From NCBI GenBank assembly GCA_964599655.1, contig CAZRGV010000035.1, positions 1 to 48,318 on the forward strand: 48,318 nucleotides of DNA. Reading direction: 5' to 3'. Shown here piece by piece: positions 33,927 through 42,008 of this stretch. The position numbers were made by a program, and so were the translations under genes. This DNA comes from CAZRGV01 sp964599655 (GTDB lineage Bacteria > Planctomycetota > Planctomycetia > Isosphaerales > Isosphaeraceae). The notes beneath the pieces are model-generated. The model worked only from the letters and a program-made list of their open reading frames with translations. It ran no database searches and was not told the origin of the DNA. Numbering within the stretch: position 1 is the stretch's first letter; the number at the start of each line of letters is the position of its first letter.

Positions 33927-34313
33927 TCAGACCAAGTCGAGATGACGGAGCCGTTTCATCAAGGCCGGAAGATCGATTGGCTTGACGATCACATCCACGG
34001 CGCCGGCTTCTCGGGCCTGGCGTTGGGCCAACTCGGTGTCGTCCGCCGTGATGGCCACCACGGGCAGATGCTCGGTTTCCGGGTTTTCCTGGAGTTTTCG
34101 GATGAGCTCCAGGCCGTCCATGACCGGCATCATCAGATCGGTCAGGACGAGTTGGGGCTGGAATTCCGAGACGTAACCCAGCGCTTCTCGACCGTCATGG
34201 GCCTCGCGCACCTCGAAGCCGTGCATTCGGAGCAATCGACCAAACGCGTAGCGAAGGAACGGCGCGTCCTCGACCAGGAGCACTCGTAAGTTCTGAACCG
34301 ACTCGTCGTTCAC
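33927..34313 (-). CDS. Stand-alone response-regulator receiver protein
   Basis: 128 aa, CheY-like, with the whole active site: VLLVEDAPFLRY (acidic pair Glu-Asp), LVLTDLMMPVMDG (phospho-Asp), VAITADD (Thr) and VIVKPID (Lys). Start GTG 34313 with GAGGAAAT upstream. No output domain or kinase is adjacent. It is convergent with rseP. Confidence 0.9.
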   Translation of the reverse strand: MNDESVQNLRVLLVEDAPFLRYAFGRLLRMHGFEVREAHDGREALGYVSEFQPQLVLTDLMMPVMDGLELIRKLQENPETEHLPVVAITADDTELAQRQAREAGAVDVIVKPIDLPALMKRLRHLDLV

Positions 34314-34648
34314 GGCTCGATTTCCTCATCTCGAGAGAAGGGAAACACGCGGGCGCATCCGATTGTCGGCGGACGCAGGTCACGGCGCTCCGGTTGGGGC
34401 CAATTCCCGGATCGATCCTCCGCTTTCCAAACCATCGCAACGCAAATCTCGGACCATCCACGCGACGTCCGCAACCCGCGGCGTTCGCGATGAGTCGACT
34501 ACGGTCGAGCCCCGTTTATCCGCGATGTTCGTTACAGCCGGTTGGTTCGCAAGCCTTTCCCCAGTTGAGGGGGATGGCCCGGGATCTGTTGGCGTCGTAG
34601 CATGATCAGGGAACCCTCGATCACGCACCTTGGTGAGGAATTCAGGCC
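34314..34648. other. Divergent intergenic region
   Basis: 335 nt between the minus-strand receiver gene and a plus-strand hydrolase gene. It must hold both promoters, but I see no box pair close to consensus, no RNA gene and no repeat. Confidence 0.4.
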
Positions 34649-35635
34649 ATGACGCCTTCCGCCGAAGGCTTGAGGAGCCGGGCCCCCTGGTGGGTCTTCC
34701 GGAGTCCTCGCCGACCGTTTCGGATCGCCCTGCTCGGGCTTTCGCTGGGCTTGGTCGCCGTGCTGGTCGGAGCGTCCATGCAAGATCCGAGCGCGCCGGA
34801 GGGAGTGCGGGCGACGACCGGCATCGTGTATCGGGAGGTGGGTGATCGCCAGGCCAGGCTCGATCTCTACCAACCCGAGGAACCTCCCCCTCCAGGAGGC
34901 CGGCCGGTGGTCATCGCGATCCACGGCGGAGGCTGGCGAGGAGGTAGTAAGGACGGCTACGGCCGCATGGCCGCCCGGCTCGCCCAGCAGGGCTACGTCG
35001 TCGTTTCGGTGAGCTATCTTCTCTCCAAACCCGATGCGCCGAGCTGGCCCGACAATTTCGAAGACGTTCGAGAGGCCGTGCGCTGGGTCCGCCGGCACGC
35101 TCGGGAATACGGCATCGATCCCGATCGCGTCGTGGCGATGGGGGCGTCGGCGGGAGGCCACCTGGCGGCCTTGCTCGGCTGCTATCCCGATGGTCCAGTG
35201 GCGCGAGACGGGCTCCCCGCCGAGAATCCGAAGGCGTCTCCCGGCTCGGTTTCGGCGCGGGTCCAGGCGGTGATCGACTTCTACGGTCCGACCGACCTGG
35301 TCGCGCTGCAGTCGTCTCGGAGGGCGGGCGGACCGATCGACCTGTTTCTGGGGGGATCGTCGGAGGCGGTTCCCGGTCGTTACGAGGCGGCTTCCCCGGT
35401 CCGACACGTCTCGTCCGACGACCCCCCGATGCTTCTGTTCCACGGCGATCAGGACCAAACCGTACCCATTGAACAGGCCCATCGACTTGTGTCGGAACTG
35501 AAACGAACCGGCGTGCGGCATTCCTTGATCGTCGTCAAGGGGGCCGGCCATGGTTTCGGACTGAACGCGGGTGCTCGGGATTTGCTCCCGGAAATCCTTG
35601 CATTTCTCGACCAGACCTGGGACGATACGCGCTAG
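34649..35635 (+). CDS. Exported or anchored alpha/beta hydrolase (BD-FAE-like)
   Basis: 328 aa. Basic start, then a hydrophobic helix (about 26-44, IALLGLSLGLVAVLVGAS), either a signal anchor or a signal peptide. The catalytic domain follows: oxyanion hole HGGGW (92-96), nucleophile Ser167 in GASAGG, acid in FHGDQDQTVP and His in GAGHGFG. The family includes esterases acting on acetylated or feruloylated polysaccharides. GAGGAATTC lies upstream of the ATG. It is distinct from the gapped hydrolase at 9071, though of the same broad family. No operon partner. Confidence 0.9.
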   Translation: MTPSAEGLRSRAPWWVFRSPRRPFRIALLGLSLGLVAVLVGASMQDPSAPEGVRATTGIVYREVGDRQARLDLYQPEEPPPPGGRPVVIAIHGGGWRGGSKDGYGRMAARLAQQGYVVVSVSYLLSKPDAPSWPDNFEDVREAVRWVRRHAREYGIDPDRVVAMGASAGGHLAALLGCYPDGPVARDGLPAENPKASPGSVSARVQAVIDFYGPTDLVALQSSRRAGGPIDLFLGGSSEAVPGRYEAASPVRHVSSDDPPMLLFHGDQDQTVPIEQAHRLVSELKRTGVRHSLIVVKGAGHGFGLNAGARDLLPEILAFLDQTWDDTR

Positions 35636-35949
35636 TTCCCCAAGGGACCGAACACGTTCGCGTCCCTTCCGCGTCGTCTCTCGACCCATCGAGGCGCCGC
35701 ACCCGACTGGTTCACGATTGACAACAACAGGTTGTGCAACGCATCGAGCGTGGTCGACGGGCCGCGTTGATCCGCGCGTCGGGCATCGAGCAGTTCGGAT
35801 CGAATCTCGGGGCCACCGTCTCTTGGGACCCCACTCCGTTTCGGGGCCTGGTCTGGCTCGACCGGATTCGGCCCGTCCCGGCGTCGAAGCCGTCCCACTC
35901 GCTTCCTGGGGGACGCGGATCGACGCCCCATCGGTTCGGAGATCACATC
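35636..35949. other. Intergenic region before the M24-fold gene
   Basis: 314 nt after the hydrolase gene. A reading frame continues upstream of the chosen start at 35950, but its translation looks random (Arg/Pro/Gly rich). No terminator or convincing promoter is seen. Confidence 0.4.
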
Positions 35950-37227
35950 GTGTCTTCCGAGATCAACCTGGGCGCCCTGACGCTCCCGATTCCCGAGGAA
36001 CTGGACCTCGCGCCCGGAGGCGTGGATCAGGATCGCGTGCTTCACACCGCGGACGATCGTCCCAGCCCAGGGAACCAGAGCCTCCCCCCTCTGACCGATC
36101 CGGCGGCCGACCACCTGGACCATCGGCTCGCGGAGCGTCGAGCCGATGTTGAGGAAAAACAACGCCAGGTCGCGGCCTTCCTCGACGAGCACGGGTATGA
36201 CGGCCTCGTGCTCGGTCGAGCCGAGTCGATCGCCTGGTTCACCTCGGGAGGCGACCTGGGCCGGGACCTCTCGGGCGATTCCGCCTCGGTCCTGCTGTAC
36301 ATCAATCGCCAGAGCCGGGCGGTGATCTGCGACAACGTCCAGAGTGCGCGCGTCTTCGAGGAAGAGGTCGCGGGTCTGGGTTTCCAGCTCAAGGAACGCC
36401 CCTGGTACGACGATCCGTCGAAGGTGATCGTCGAACTGGGCCGCAACAAGAAGCTCGCGAGCGACGGCGAGTTTCCCGGCCTCCCCGATGAGAGAGAGCG
36501 CCTTCGGCCGCTTCGGATGACGCTGACAAAGCTGGAGCGTCTTCGGTTGAGGCAGCTTGGCCATACCCTGGCCTTGGCGCTCGAAGCGACCTGCCGGAAC
36601 TTCCAGCCCGGCGAAACCGAGGCCGACATCGCGGGACACCTGGCGCACCGCCTGTTACGCGAGGGGGTCGTTCCCGTCGATCTGCGAGTCGCCAGCGACG
36701 ACCGCCTGGCTCGGTTCCGTCAGCCGCGATTCAAGGCGGCGCCGATCCGCCGCCGAGCGACGATCGCCGCGATCGGACGGCGGCACGGACTTTGCGCCTC
36801 GGCCACGCGGATCGTCTCCTTCGGTCCCGTCGAGCGAGAGTTCCGCGCCGCTCATGGTCTGGCCGCCATGGTGGATGCCACCTGCATCTATTTCTCCCGG
36901 CCGGGGGAGACCGTGGGAAACGTTTCCCGGCGCGCGCGCCGCATCTTCGAGAAGTTCGATCACTCCGACGAGTGGATGCTCGACTACCAGGGATTCGCCA
37001 TCGGCTATTCGCCTCGAGAGGCGATGCTTTTGCCCGACAGTCCCATGATTCTCTGCCACGGCATGCCGCTTTGCTGGAGTCCCAGCGTGGACGCCGCACG
37101 GTCGGAGGACACGATCATCGTCCACGATCGCGGATTCGAGGTTGTGACCCAAGCCCGGAACTGGCCGAAACTTGAGGTCGTCGTCAAGGGCTTTCCCATT
37201 CAACGGCCAGGGATACTCGAACGCTGA
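35950..37227 (+). CDS. M24 (creatinase/prolidase)-fold protein, probably not a metallopeptidase
   Basis: 425 aa from GTG 35950, which has GGAG 8 nt upstream. The N-terminal creatinase-like domain (about 60-190) includes QVAAFLDEHGYDGLVLGRAESIAWFT. The C-terminal pita-bread domain begins at about TKLERLRLRQLGHTLALALEAT and includes GETEADIAGHLAH. The five metal ligands of M24 peptidases are largely missing: where DxGAxYxGYxSDxTR is expected the sequence is GRRHGLCASATRI, and the HHxGHxIG site reads DYQGFAIG. A late Glu (EDTIIVHDRGFEVVT) remains. I infer a non-hydrolytic, perhaps binding, role; creatinase itself works without metal, so other chemistry is possible. Confidence 0.8.
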   Translation: MSSEINLGALTLPIPEELDLAPGGVDQDRVLHTADDRPSPGNQSLPPLTDPAADHLDHRLAERRADVEEKQRQVAAFLDEHGYDGLVLGRAESIAWFTSGGDLGRDLSGDSASVLLYINRQSRAVICDNVQSARVFEEEVAGLGFQLKERPWYDDPSKVIVELGRNKKLASDGEFPGLPDERERLRPLRMTLTKLERLRLRQLGHTLALALEATCRNFQPGETEADIAGHLAHRLLREGVVPVDLRVASDDRLARFRQPRFKAAPIRRRATIAAIGRRHGLCASATRIVSFGPVEREFRAAHGLAAMVDATCIYFSRPGETVGNVSRRARRIFEKFDHSDEWMLDYQGFAIGYSPREAMLLPDSPMILCHGMPLCWSPSVDAARSEDTIIVHDRGFEVVTQARNWPKLEVVVKGFPIQRPGILER

Positions 37228-37269
37228 GCCTCGGGGAATTCGCCCGACCGCAATTCGTCGGGGATGAAC

Positions 37270-37297
37270 TTTCCATAAGGATCGTGCGAACTACAAT
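37270..37297 (+). promoter_or_regulatory. Possible promoter for the M50 protease gene
   Basis: TACAAT (37292-37297) is a good -10; TTTCCA (37270-37275), 16 nt upstream, is a modest -35. The start at 37337 is about 40 nt downstream. Confidence 0.4.
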
Positions 37298-37336
37298 GAA
37301 GTGGTTCGTCGATCGAGGAAAGGACATCGTCTGATC

Positions 37337-38179
37337 ATGTTCAAATCGTGGAAACTCGGCCGGATCGCGGGAATCGACCTTTACCTGCATCCGACCTTCT
37401 TGATCTTGCTGGCCCTCGTGTTGATCTCCGACGGCGGATCGCTGGCGGTGCTCTTCACCACGGCGGTCTTCGGCTGTGTCCTGTTGCATGAGCTAGGTCA
37501 TGCGCTGACGGCCCGCGCCTTCGGCATTTCGACCCAGGACATCACGCTGTCTCCCATCGGCGGCGTCGCCCGACTCCGTCGGATGCCACGATCGCCGGGG
37601 GCGGAATTGCTCGTGACGCTTGCCGGTCCAGCGGTCAATGTGGTCATTGCCGCGGTTCTCGCGCTCGGACTTTGGACCAGCTCCGCGTGGAATCCCTGGT
37701 TCGCGTACAGCTTGCTTGGGCGGTTCCTTTCCACCTTGATGATGGTGAACCTGATGCTGGCGGCCTTCAACATGATTCCCGCCTTCCCCATGGATGGAGG
37801 GCGGATCTTGCGGGCGCTGTTGAGCGGCTGGCTGGGCCGGCTCCGGGCGACGGAGATCGCCGCGAGAATCGGGCAAGTTCTTGCTCTGGCGATTCCCTTC
37901 GTGCTCTTGAATCTGGGCGTTTTCTCGATTCTGCATCTGTTCCTGGCGGCCTTCGTTTTCTTCGCGGCCGGAAGGGAACTGTCGCAGGTCCGAGCCGAAG
38001 AGCAGGCCAGGCGTCGCGTCAGCCCGGCCCCATCGTCGGTATCGAGCGACGGAATCTGGACGGCGCCTCCCGGTTACCGTTGGGTTTCTCGGGGCAACGG
38101 CGCGTGGCAGCTCGCTCCGATCGTCGTGGTCAACGTTCGTCCTCCGTACGTCCAGGGGAACATGCCGCCGTGGCATTGA
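37337..38179 (+). CDS. M50 site-2 protease (SpoIVFB-like)
   Basis: A 280-aa inner-membrane zinc metalloprotease. ATG 37337 is chosen because it follows the promoter and begins the conserved FKSWKLGRIAGIDLYLHPTF. The zinc site HELGHA follows a hydrophobic helix. NMIPAFPMDGGRILRA carries the third ligand. About five or six helices are seen in all. No CBS domains follow; instead a soluble tail with APPGYRWVSRGNGAWQL. Such proteases cleave transmembrane regulators. The next small gene overlaps its last codons. Confidence 0.93.
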   Translation: MFKSWKLGRIAGIDLYLHPTFLILLALVLISDGGSLAVLFTTAVFGCVLLHELGHALTARAFGISTQDITLSPIGGVARLRRMPRSPGAELLVTLAGPAVNVVIAAVLALGLWTSSAWNPWFAYSLLGRFLSTLMMVNLMLAAFNMIPAFPMDGGRILRALLSGWLGRLRATEIAARIGQVLALAIPFVLLNLGVFSILHLFLAAFVFFAAGRELSQVRAEEQARRRVSPAPSSVSSDGIWTAPPGYRWVSRGNGAWQLAPIVVVNVRPPYVQGNMPPWH

Positions 38180-38397
38180 CACCGATCGTCGAGCTTGGGG
38201 TGGCCGAGGCGTACGACCTGCTTACCAACCGCCTCGGCCGGACCGATCTGCCCCCGCTCGACGCCATCGAGAACGAAGACTGGGGCCGCGACTATCTCCT
38301 CTCGCGGTTCCAGGAGTTTTCGACCGAGGCGCTCGCCGAGCTTGGGCTGACCATCGACGATCGGCCCCCAGAAGGTAGACCCGACCAAGAGTGCTGA
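38170..38397 (+). CDS. Small acidic protein overlapping the M50 gene
   Basis: 75 aa from GTG 38170, whose first codons overlap the end of the M50 protease gene by 10 nt, which suggests translational coupling. Sequence: IVELGVAEAYDLLTNRLGRT, a helical acidic stretch, then EFSTEALAELGLTIDD. Codon use fits the genome. No family is recognised; it could be a cytosolic partner of the protease. Confidence 0.5.
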   Translation: MALTPIVELGVAEAYDLLTNRLGRTDLPPLDAIENEDWGRDYLLSRFQEFSTEALAELGLTIDDRPPEGRPDQEC

Positions 38398-38461
38398 GGG
38401 ATCGAAGACCGATTCCGGAGCCGCGCAACCGCGTTCCCAGTCCCGCCCCCGACTCGTTCGT

Positions 38462-39121
38462 TCAACGTGAATCGGCGCTCGACGTGGACGTGAGCGGCTT
38501 GATCTGGATGTTCCGGAAATCGACCCGGCCGTTATGGCTTTGCAAGCCGATTCGGCCCGATCGCCGCTTCAGCCCGGTGTGCTCGGCCTCCAGCTCGGGG
38601 TGCATGTCGAGTCGATCATCGACCACCGTGGCTCCGTTGAGCCTGATGACGACGTGTGGTCCCTCCGCGCGAATCTTCAACGTGTTCCACTGACCGGCCG
38701 GCTTCAAGTGGCCGGGCTGCGGGGCGGCGATGTGGTAGATCGCGCCGGTGCGCTGCCAAGGCTGGATCTTCTTGTGCCTTGGCGCGTCCTCGTCGAGGAT
38801 CTGAATCTCCATGCCTGTCCGTGAGATGTGGGAGGTGTCGGCGGGCGCTCGGAGATAGACTCCCGAGTTGCTTCCCTCGGTCAGGCGGAAGTCGAGGCTC
38901 AACTCGAAGTCGGCGTACTCACGCTCGGTCCCGAGCCATCCTCCCCCCTCGCCTCGGCTGATCAGCAACCCATCCTCGACGTCCCAGGCCTCGGAACGGC
39001 CGCCGAAGCGTTGCCAGCCATCCAGGTTCTTGCCGTTGAACAACGGCACCACGTTGGAATCCTCCCCAACCGCCGTCGCCGCGAGCATGCCGACCAGAAT
39101 CAGTCCCCAGCTTCGCATCAC
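38462..39121 (-). CDS. Exported DUF1080 (3-keto-disaccharide hydrolase-like) protein
   Basis: 219 aa. A signal peptide (WGLILVGMLAATAVG) is followed by one DUF1080 jelly-roll domain: VVPLFNGKNLDGWQRFGG, WDVEDGLLISRG, FELSLDFRLTEGSNSGVYLRAP, GAIYHIAAP, WNTLKIRAEGPHVVIRLNG and GRIGLQSHNGRVDFRNIQIKPL, all in the expected order. The family binds or cleaves (3-keto-)disaccharides and is greatly expanded in planctomycetes. Start at GTG 39121 or the adjacent ATG at 39118, with AAGGAG upstream. Confidence 0.92.
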   Translation of the reverse strand: MMRSWGLILVGMLAATAVGEDSNVVPLFNGKNLDGWQRFGGRSEAWDVEDGLLISRGEGGGWLGTEREYADFELSLDFRLTEGSNSGVYLRAPADTSHISRTGMEIQILDEDAPRHKKIQPWQRTGAIYHIAAPQPGHLKPAGQWNTLKIRAEGPHVVIRLNGATVVDDRLDMHPELEAEHTGLKRRSGRIGLQSHNGRVDFRNIQIKPLTSTSSADSR

Positions 39122-39278
39122 AGAGGGCTCCTTGGATCGGACGTTGGTACGGCCCGAGGGCCGGGATGGGCCAGCCCACCCGTCGGCGATTCAGAAGAGC
39201 AGACGAACGCACCGGAATCAAGCCTCGACTGAGGCGGGACCGGCTTCGGGCTTCGAGCCGTTGGCGTCCCTCGAACGC

Positions 39279-39878
39279 TCAGAGGTCGAGGATCGCTCCT
39301 GAAGGCTCCCTCAGATTTCGATAGCGAACGCGAGAAAGCGCTCTGGAGATCGTGGGGAACGACGGATCGACCAGACCGAGCCTGGCCGCTTCGTGACGGT
39401 CGGCACCCTCGGGGACGGACGTACTCTTGAGCAGGATCAGTTCGCTCGCGCCCAGGAGAATCGCCAGGCGAGCCGAGATCGCGTCGGTGGTGACGTCCCA
39501 GGAGTGCGGCAAGGGATCGTCCGAGTCCCGGGCGTCTCGTTCGAGCATCAAGCGAGGTGCCAGGACCGGCCTGCGGCCCGAGGCCCAGACTCGCCGCAAC
39601 TCGGATTCCCGGTGGACGACCACCAGTCCGGGCAGCAGGGAGGCGAGCCCATGGGCCGTGAGGTCCAGGGCCCGGATCGCGAGGTGGTGTGAGGGAGAGT
39701 CGCCCAGGCTGTGAACGCGGTCGAGTTCCCGCACGAAATCGGCCGCGCGGCCCCCGCCGACGATGAGGACGATCCGCGGGTTGGCCAGTTCGGTCAGAAA
39801 CTGGGAGAGCCTCGAGGGAAGCTCGTTCCAGTCGAGAAGGCTGCCGCCCACCTTGACCACCACGGTTCGAGGGTCCAC
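39279..39878 (-). CDS. Amino-acid-kinase-fold phosphotransferase, MfnE-like
   Basis: 199 aa. It starts with the amino-acid-kinase phosphate loop VVVKVGGSLLDW and has IVLIVGGGRAADFVRELDRVH and WDVTTDAISARLAILLGASELILLKS, the aspartokinase-like layout of COG2054. That group includes MfnE, which phosphorylates the aminomethyl-furan phosphate intermediate of methanofuran. GTG 39878 lies only 3 nt after the stop of the fusion gene, so translation is coupled. Assignment to the furan pathway rests on this neighbour. An alternative is another small-molecule kinase of the same fold. Confidence 0.8.
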   Translation of the reverse strand: MDPRTVVVKVGGSLLDWNELPSRLSQFLTELANPRIVLIVGGGRAADFVRELDRVHSLGDSPSHHLAIRALDLTAHGLASLLPGLVVVHRESELRRVWASGRRPVLAPRLMLERDARDSDDPLPHSWDVTTDAISARLAILLGASELILLKSTSVPEGADRHEAARLGLVDPSFPTISRALSRVRYRNLREPSGAILDL

Positions 39879-39881
39879 CCG

Positions 39882-42008
39882 TCAGGTCTCCTGGTCCAGA
39901 TCTCCGTTACGTTCGTTTGCCAGGACCACCAAGGCATAGGCGCAGGCGGCGATCGAACCGACGGGCCCCCAGGCGGCTTCGATGTCGACGATCGCTCCGC
40001 CGGGCTCGATCAATGATCGGGCGAGCCGTCGAGCCAGGAAGGCTCCCGAGCCCGAGACCACAGCGGCTCTGGGCCGGCCGATGGGCTCGCAGGCCCGCTC
40101 GGCCGCCGCGGAGAGCCGTCGCATCAGGGCCTCTTCGGCCGCCCTGGCCAGTTCGCTGGCGTCCTCCAAAGAAAATTCCAGGCGGTCCGCGCCCACCATC
40201 CTCGCCAGCCGATCACGAGCGCCCTCGACAGTCGCGGGGCGGCCATCGGCGGTCGCGAGGTCGGCCGGATCGGGGGCGATATCGCCGAGTGTGACAAAGA
40301 TGTCGAGCGTGGTGGCGAACAACTCGGCCGAGAGGCCCGTGAGCGCGCCTCGCCAGGGGAGTTCCGTCGCCAGCGCGCAGACCGGCGTGCGACGGATGCC
40401 GGCGTAAACCAGCTCGTGGGTGCGGAGCCGTTGCCAGTCGGTTCGCCCTCGCGGTACCGGTCGGCCATGATCAAGCGGGATCAGGTCCGTGGTCGTGCTA
40501 CCGATGTCGATCAAGAGCCCTGGTCCCTCGGGAACCAGGCGGGCGGCCATCATCGCGAGGGCCAGCCAGTTCGACGCCGCCGCGAGCGCGGGCCGCTTGA
40601 GAATTTCGGCGACCGAGTGGAAACGTTCGTCGATCGACCAGACGCGGATCGAGCGCTCCTCGGCCAGGTTGAGCACCGCGCCGAGGACCTCGGTGACACC
40701 CTCGGCCTTGGTTGGGTAACAGTCGCAAAGCTCGGCGGTCATGGTCACCGCGATGCGCTCGAAGGGCGGGAAGGTCGCCACCAGCGATTCGAGGACGCGC
40801 GGCAGTTCCTCGGGACGCTTCCAGAGCTCGAAGGGCAAGGTTCGGGCCTGGCCCGTCGTATGGGCGGCCTTGATATTGGCTCCTCCAATGTCGAGAGCCA
40901 GCCAGTCGGAAGACGAGGTCGTCATGGACGGAATACCTCGGATTCGGGGAAAGACCTCGAAGTCGATCGACCCGTTGGCCTGGAAGTGGACCTCCGCGTC
41001 GTGGAACGGTCGCGCCGTCGAGAATCCGCGACCGGTTTCGAGCAACTCGGGATGCTCAAGGGCCCAGAGCCATCGACAGGCCAGGAGACCGACCCGTGGC
41101 GAGAACAGGCAACGCCATCCCACGTAGGAGGTCGTCAGCCTCGGATTGATCTCCAGAATCATGATCTTCCCGCGCGCCGGTTCCCAGAGAAAATCGACAC
41201 CAACCCAGCCGCGAAGCCCCGGAACCGACTCCACGGCGCGCCGGATCTCTTCACCAGGCACGTCATGACGATACGGAACCGTTCCGCCGTGATAAGAGAA
41301 TCGCCCACGGTCGCGACGGACCCACTGGCGCCCCATTCCTACCAGGTCGGCACGACCCGTCGAGCTGACCAGGAACGAGGCGCTCAAGCTCACCCCCGAC
41401 TCGAACGGTTGCAGCAGGGCGTCCGAGAGCTCGTCGAGAGCCTCTTGCGGCATCGCGTCGGCGGCGGTGATGAAGAAGGTCCTCACCGCGCCGGCTCCAT
41501 CCACGGGCTTGAGCACGGCGGGATAGGGAAACGAGGCGGGCAAGCCGTTCGAGGGATTGAGCCGAAGGCTGGACGGGGTCGGAATCCCGTTCGCGCGGAG
41601 GTGCTCGCCCAGTTGTGCTTTGTCGGTCGTCAGGGCGATCGCCTCCGGACTCGACCCCAGAGAACGGCCGCGGCCCTGCTCGATCCGCCTCGCGCGATCC
41701 AGCAGCAAACCCCCGGTCTCGGGGGCGATCAGGAGTGTGAAGTCCACCTCGTCGCTCAAACGAGCGAAGGTCGAGGGCTCCTCGTCAGGTCCGACCCGAA
41801 CCGTGGTCCACGGACCGGGCGGATCCGGTAGGCGATGGTCCAGGGTCGTCACCACGCGAAGGCCTTCCAGCGAGGCGAAATCCTCGACCACCGCCTGTCG
41901 CATGGCGTTCCCTTCCGCGGCCCACGAGCGTGGAAGCTCTTGACCGGCCAGCCCGCCTCCGGTGACAAACTCGTGGACCAGGAGCGTTCTCTTGCGAGCT
42001 GAGGTCAT
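39882..42008 (-). CDS. Fused ATP-grasp ligase and H4MPT-linked C1-transfer (MfnF-like) protein
   Basis: 708 aa from ATG 42008 (42020 is an alternative). Residues of about 8-300: ATP-grasp fold, opening with LLVHEFVTGGGL, ATP-binding Lys in AVLKPVDGAGA (162-174), and the metal block VDF...MILEINPRLTTSY (271-295). This resembles MfnD, the tyramine-glutamate ligase of methanofuran synthesis. Residues of about 366-700: ASKHA-type fold, WLALDIGGANIKAAH, then LLIDIGSTTTDLIPL, the TIGR03123 'H4MPT-linked C1 transfer' family, to which I recall MfnF belongs. An internal ATG (40925) with GAGG upstream begins the second domain. The two parts are separate proteins in methanogens. Probable role: cofactor (methylofuran) synthesis in the cytosol. 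Confidence 0.82.
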   Translation of the reverse strand: MTSARKRTLLVHEFVTGGGLAGQELPRSWAAEGNAMRQAVVEDFASLEGLRVVTTLDHRLPDPPGPWTTVRVGPDEEPSTFARLSDEVDFTLLIAPETGGLLLDRARRIEQGRGRSLGSSPEAIALTTDKAQLGEHLRANGIPTPSSLRLNPSNGLPASFPYPAVLKPVDGAGAVRTFFITAADAMPQEALDELSDALLQPFESGVSLSASFLVSSTGRADLVGMGRQWVRRDRGRFSYHGGTVPYRHDVPGEEIRRAVESVPGLRGWVGVDFLWEPARGKIMILEINPRLTTSYVGWRCLFSPRVGLLACRWLWALEHPELLETGRGFSTARPFHDAEVHFQANGSIDFEVFPRIRGIPSMTTSSSDWLALDIGGANIKAAHTTGQARTLPFELWKRPEELPRVLESLVATFPPFERIAVTMTAELCDCYPTKAEGVTEVLGAVLNLAEERSIRVWSIDERFHSVAEILKRPALAAASNWLALAMMAARLVPEGPGLLIDIGSTTTDLIPLDHGRPVPRGRTDWQRLRTHELVYAGIRRTPVCALATELPWRGALTGLSAELFATTLDIFVTLGDIAPDPADLATADGRPATVEGARDRLARMVGADRLEFSLEDASELARAAEEALMRRLSAAAERACEPIGRPRAAVVSGSGAFLARRLARSLIEPGGAIVDIEAAWGPVGSIAACAYALVVLANERNGDLDQET

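Noticed and set aside
35734..35949. N-terminal extension of the M24-fold protein
   Set aside because: Arg/Pro/Gly-rich and without a ribosome binding site; GTG 35950 has GGAG at the right distance.
41940..41968. TTGACC-17-TGACAA as a promoter for the HisA-like gene
   Set aside because: The -10 box matches the consensus at only two positions.
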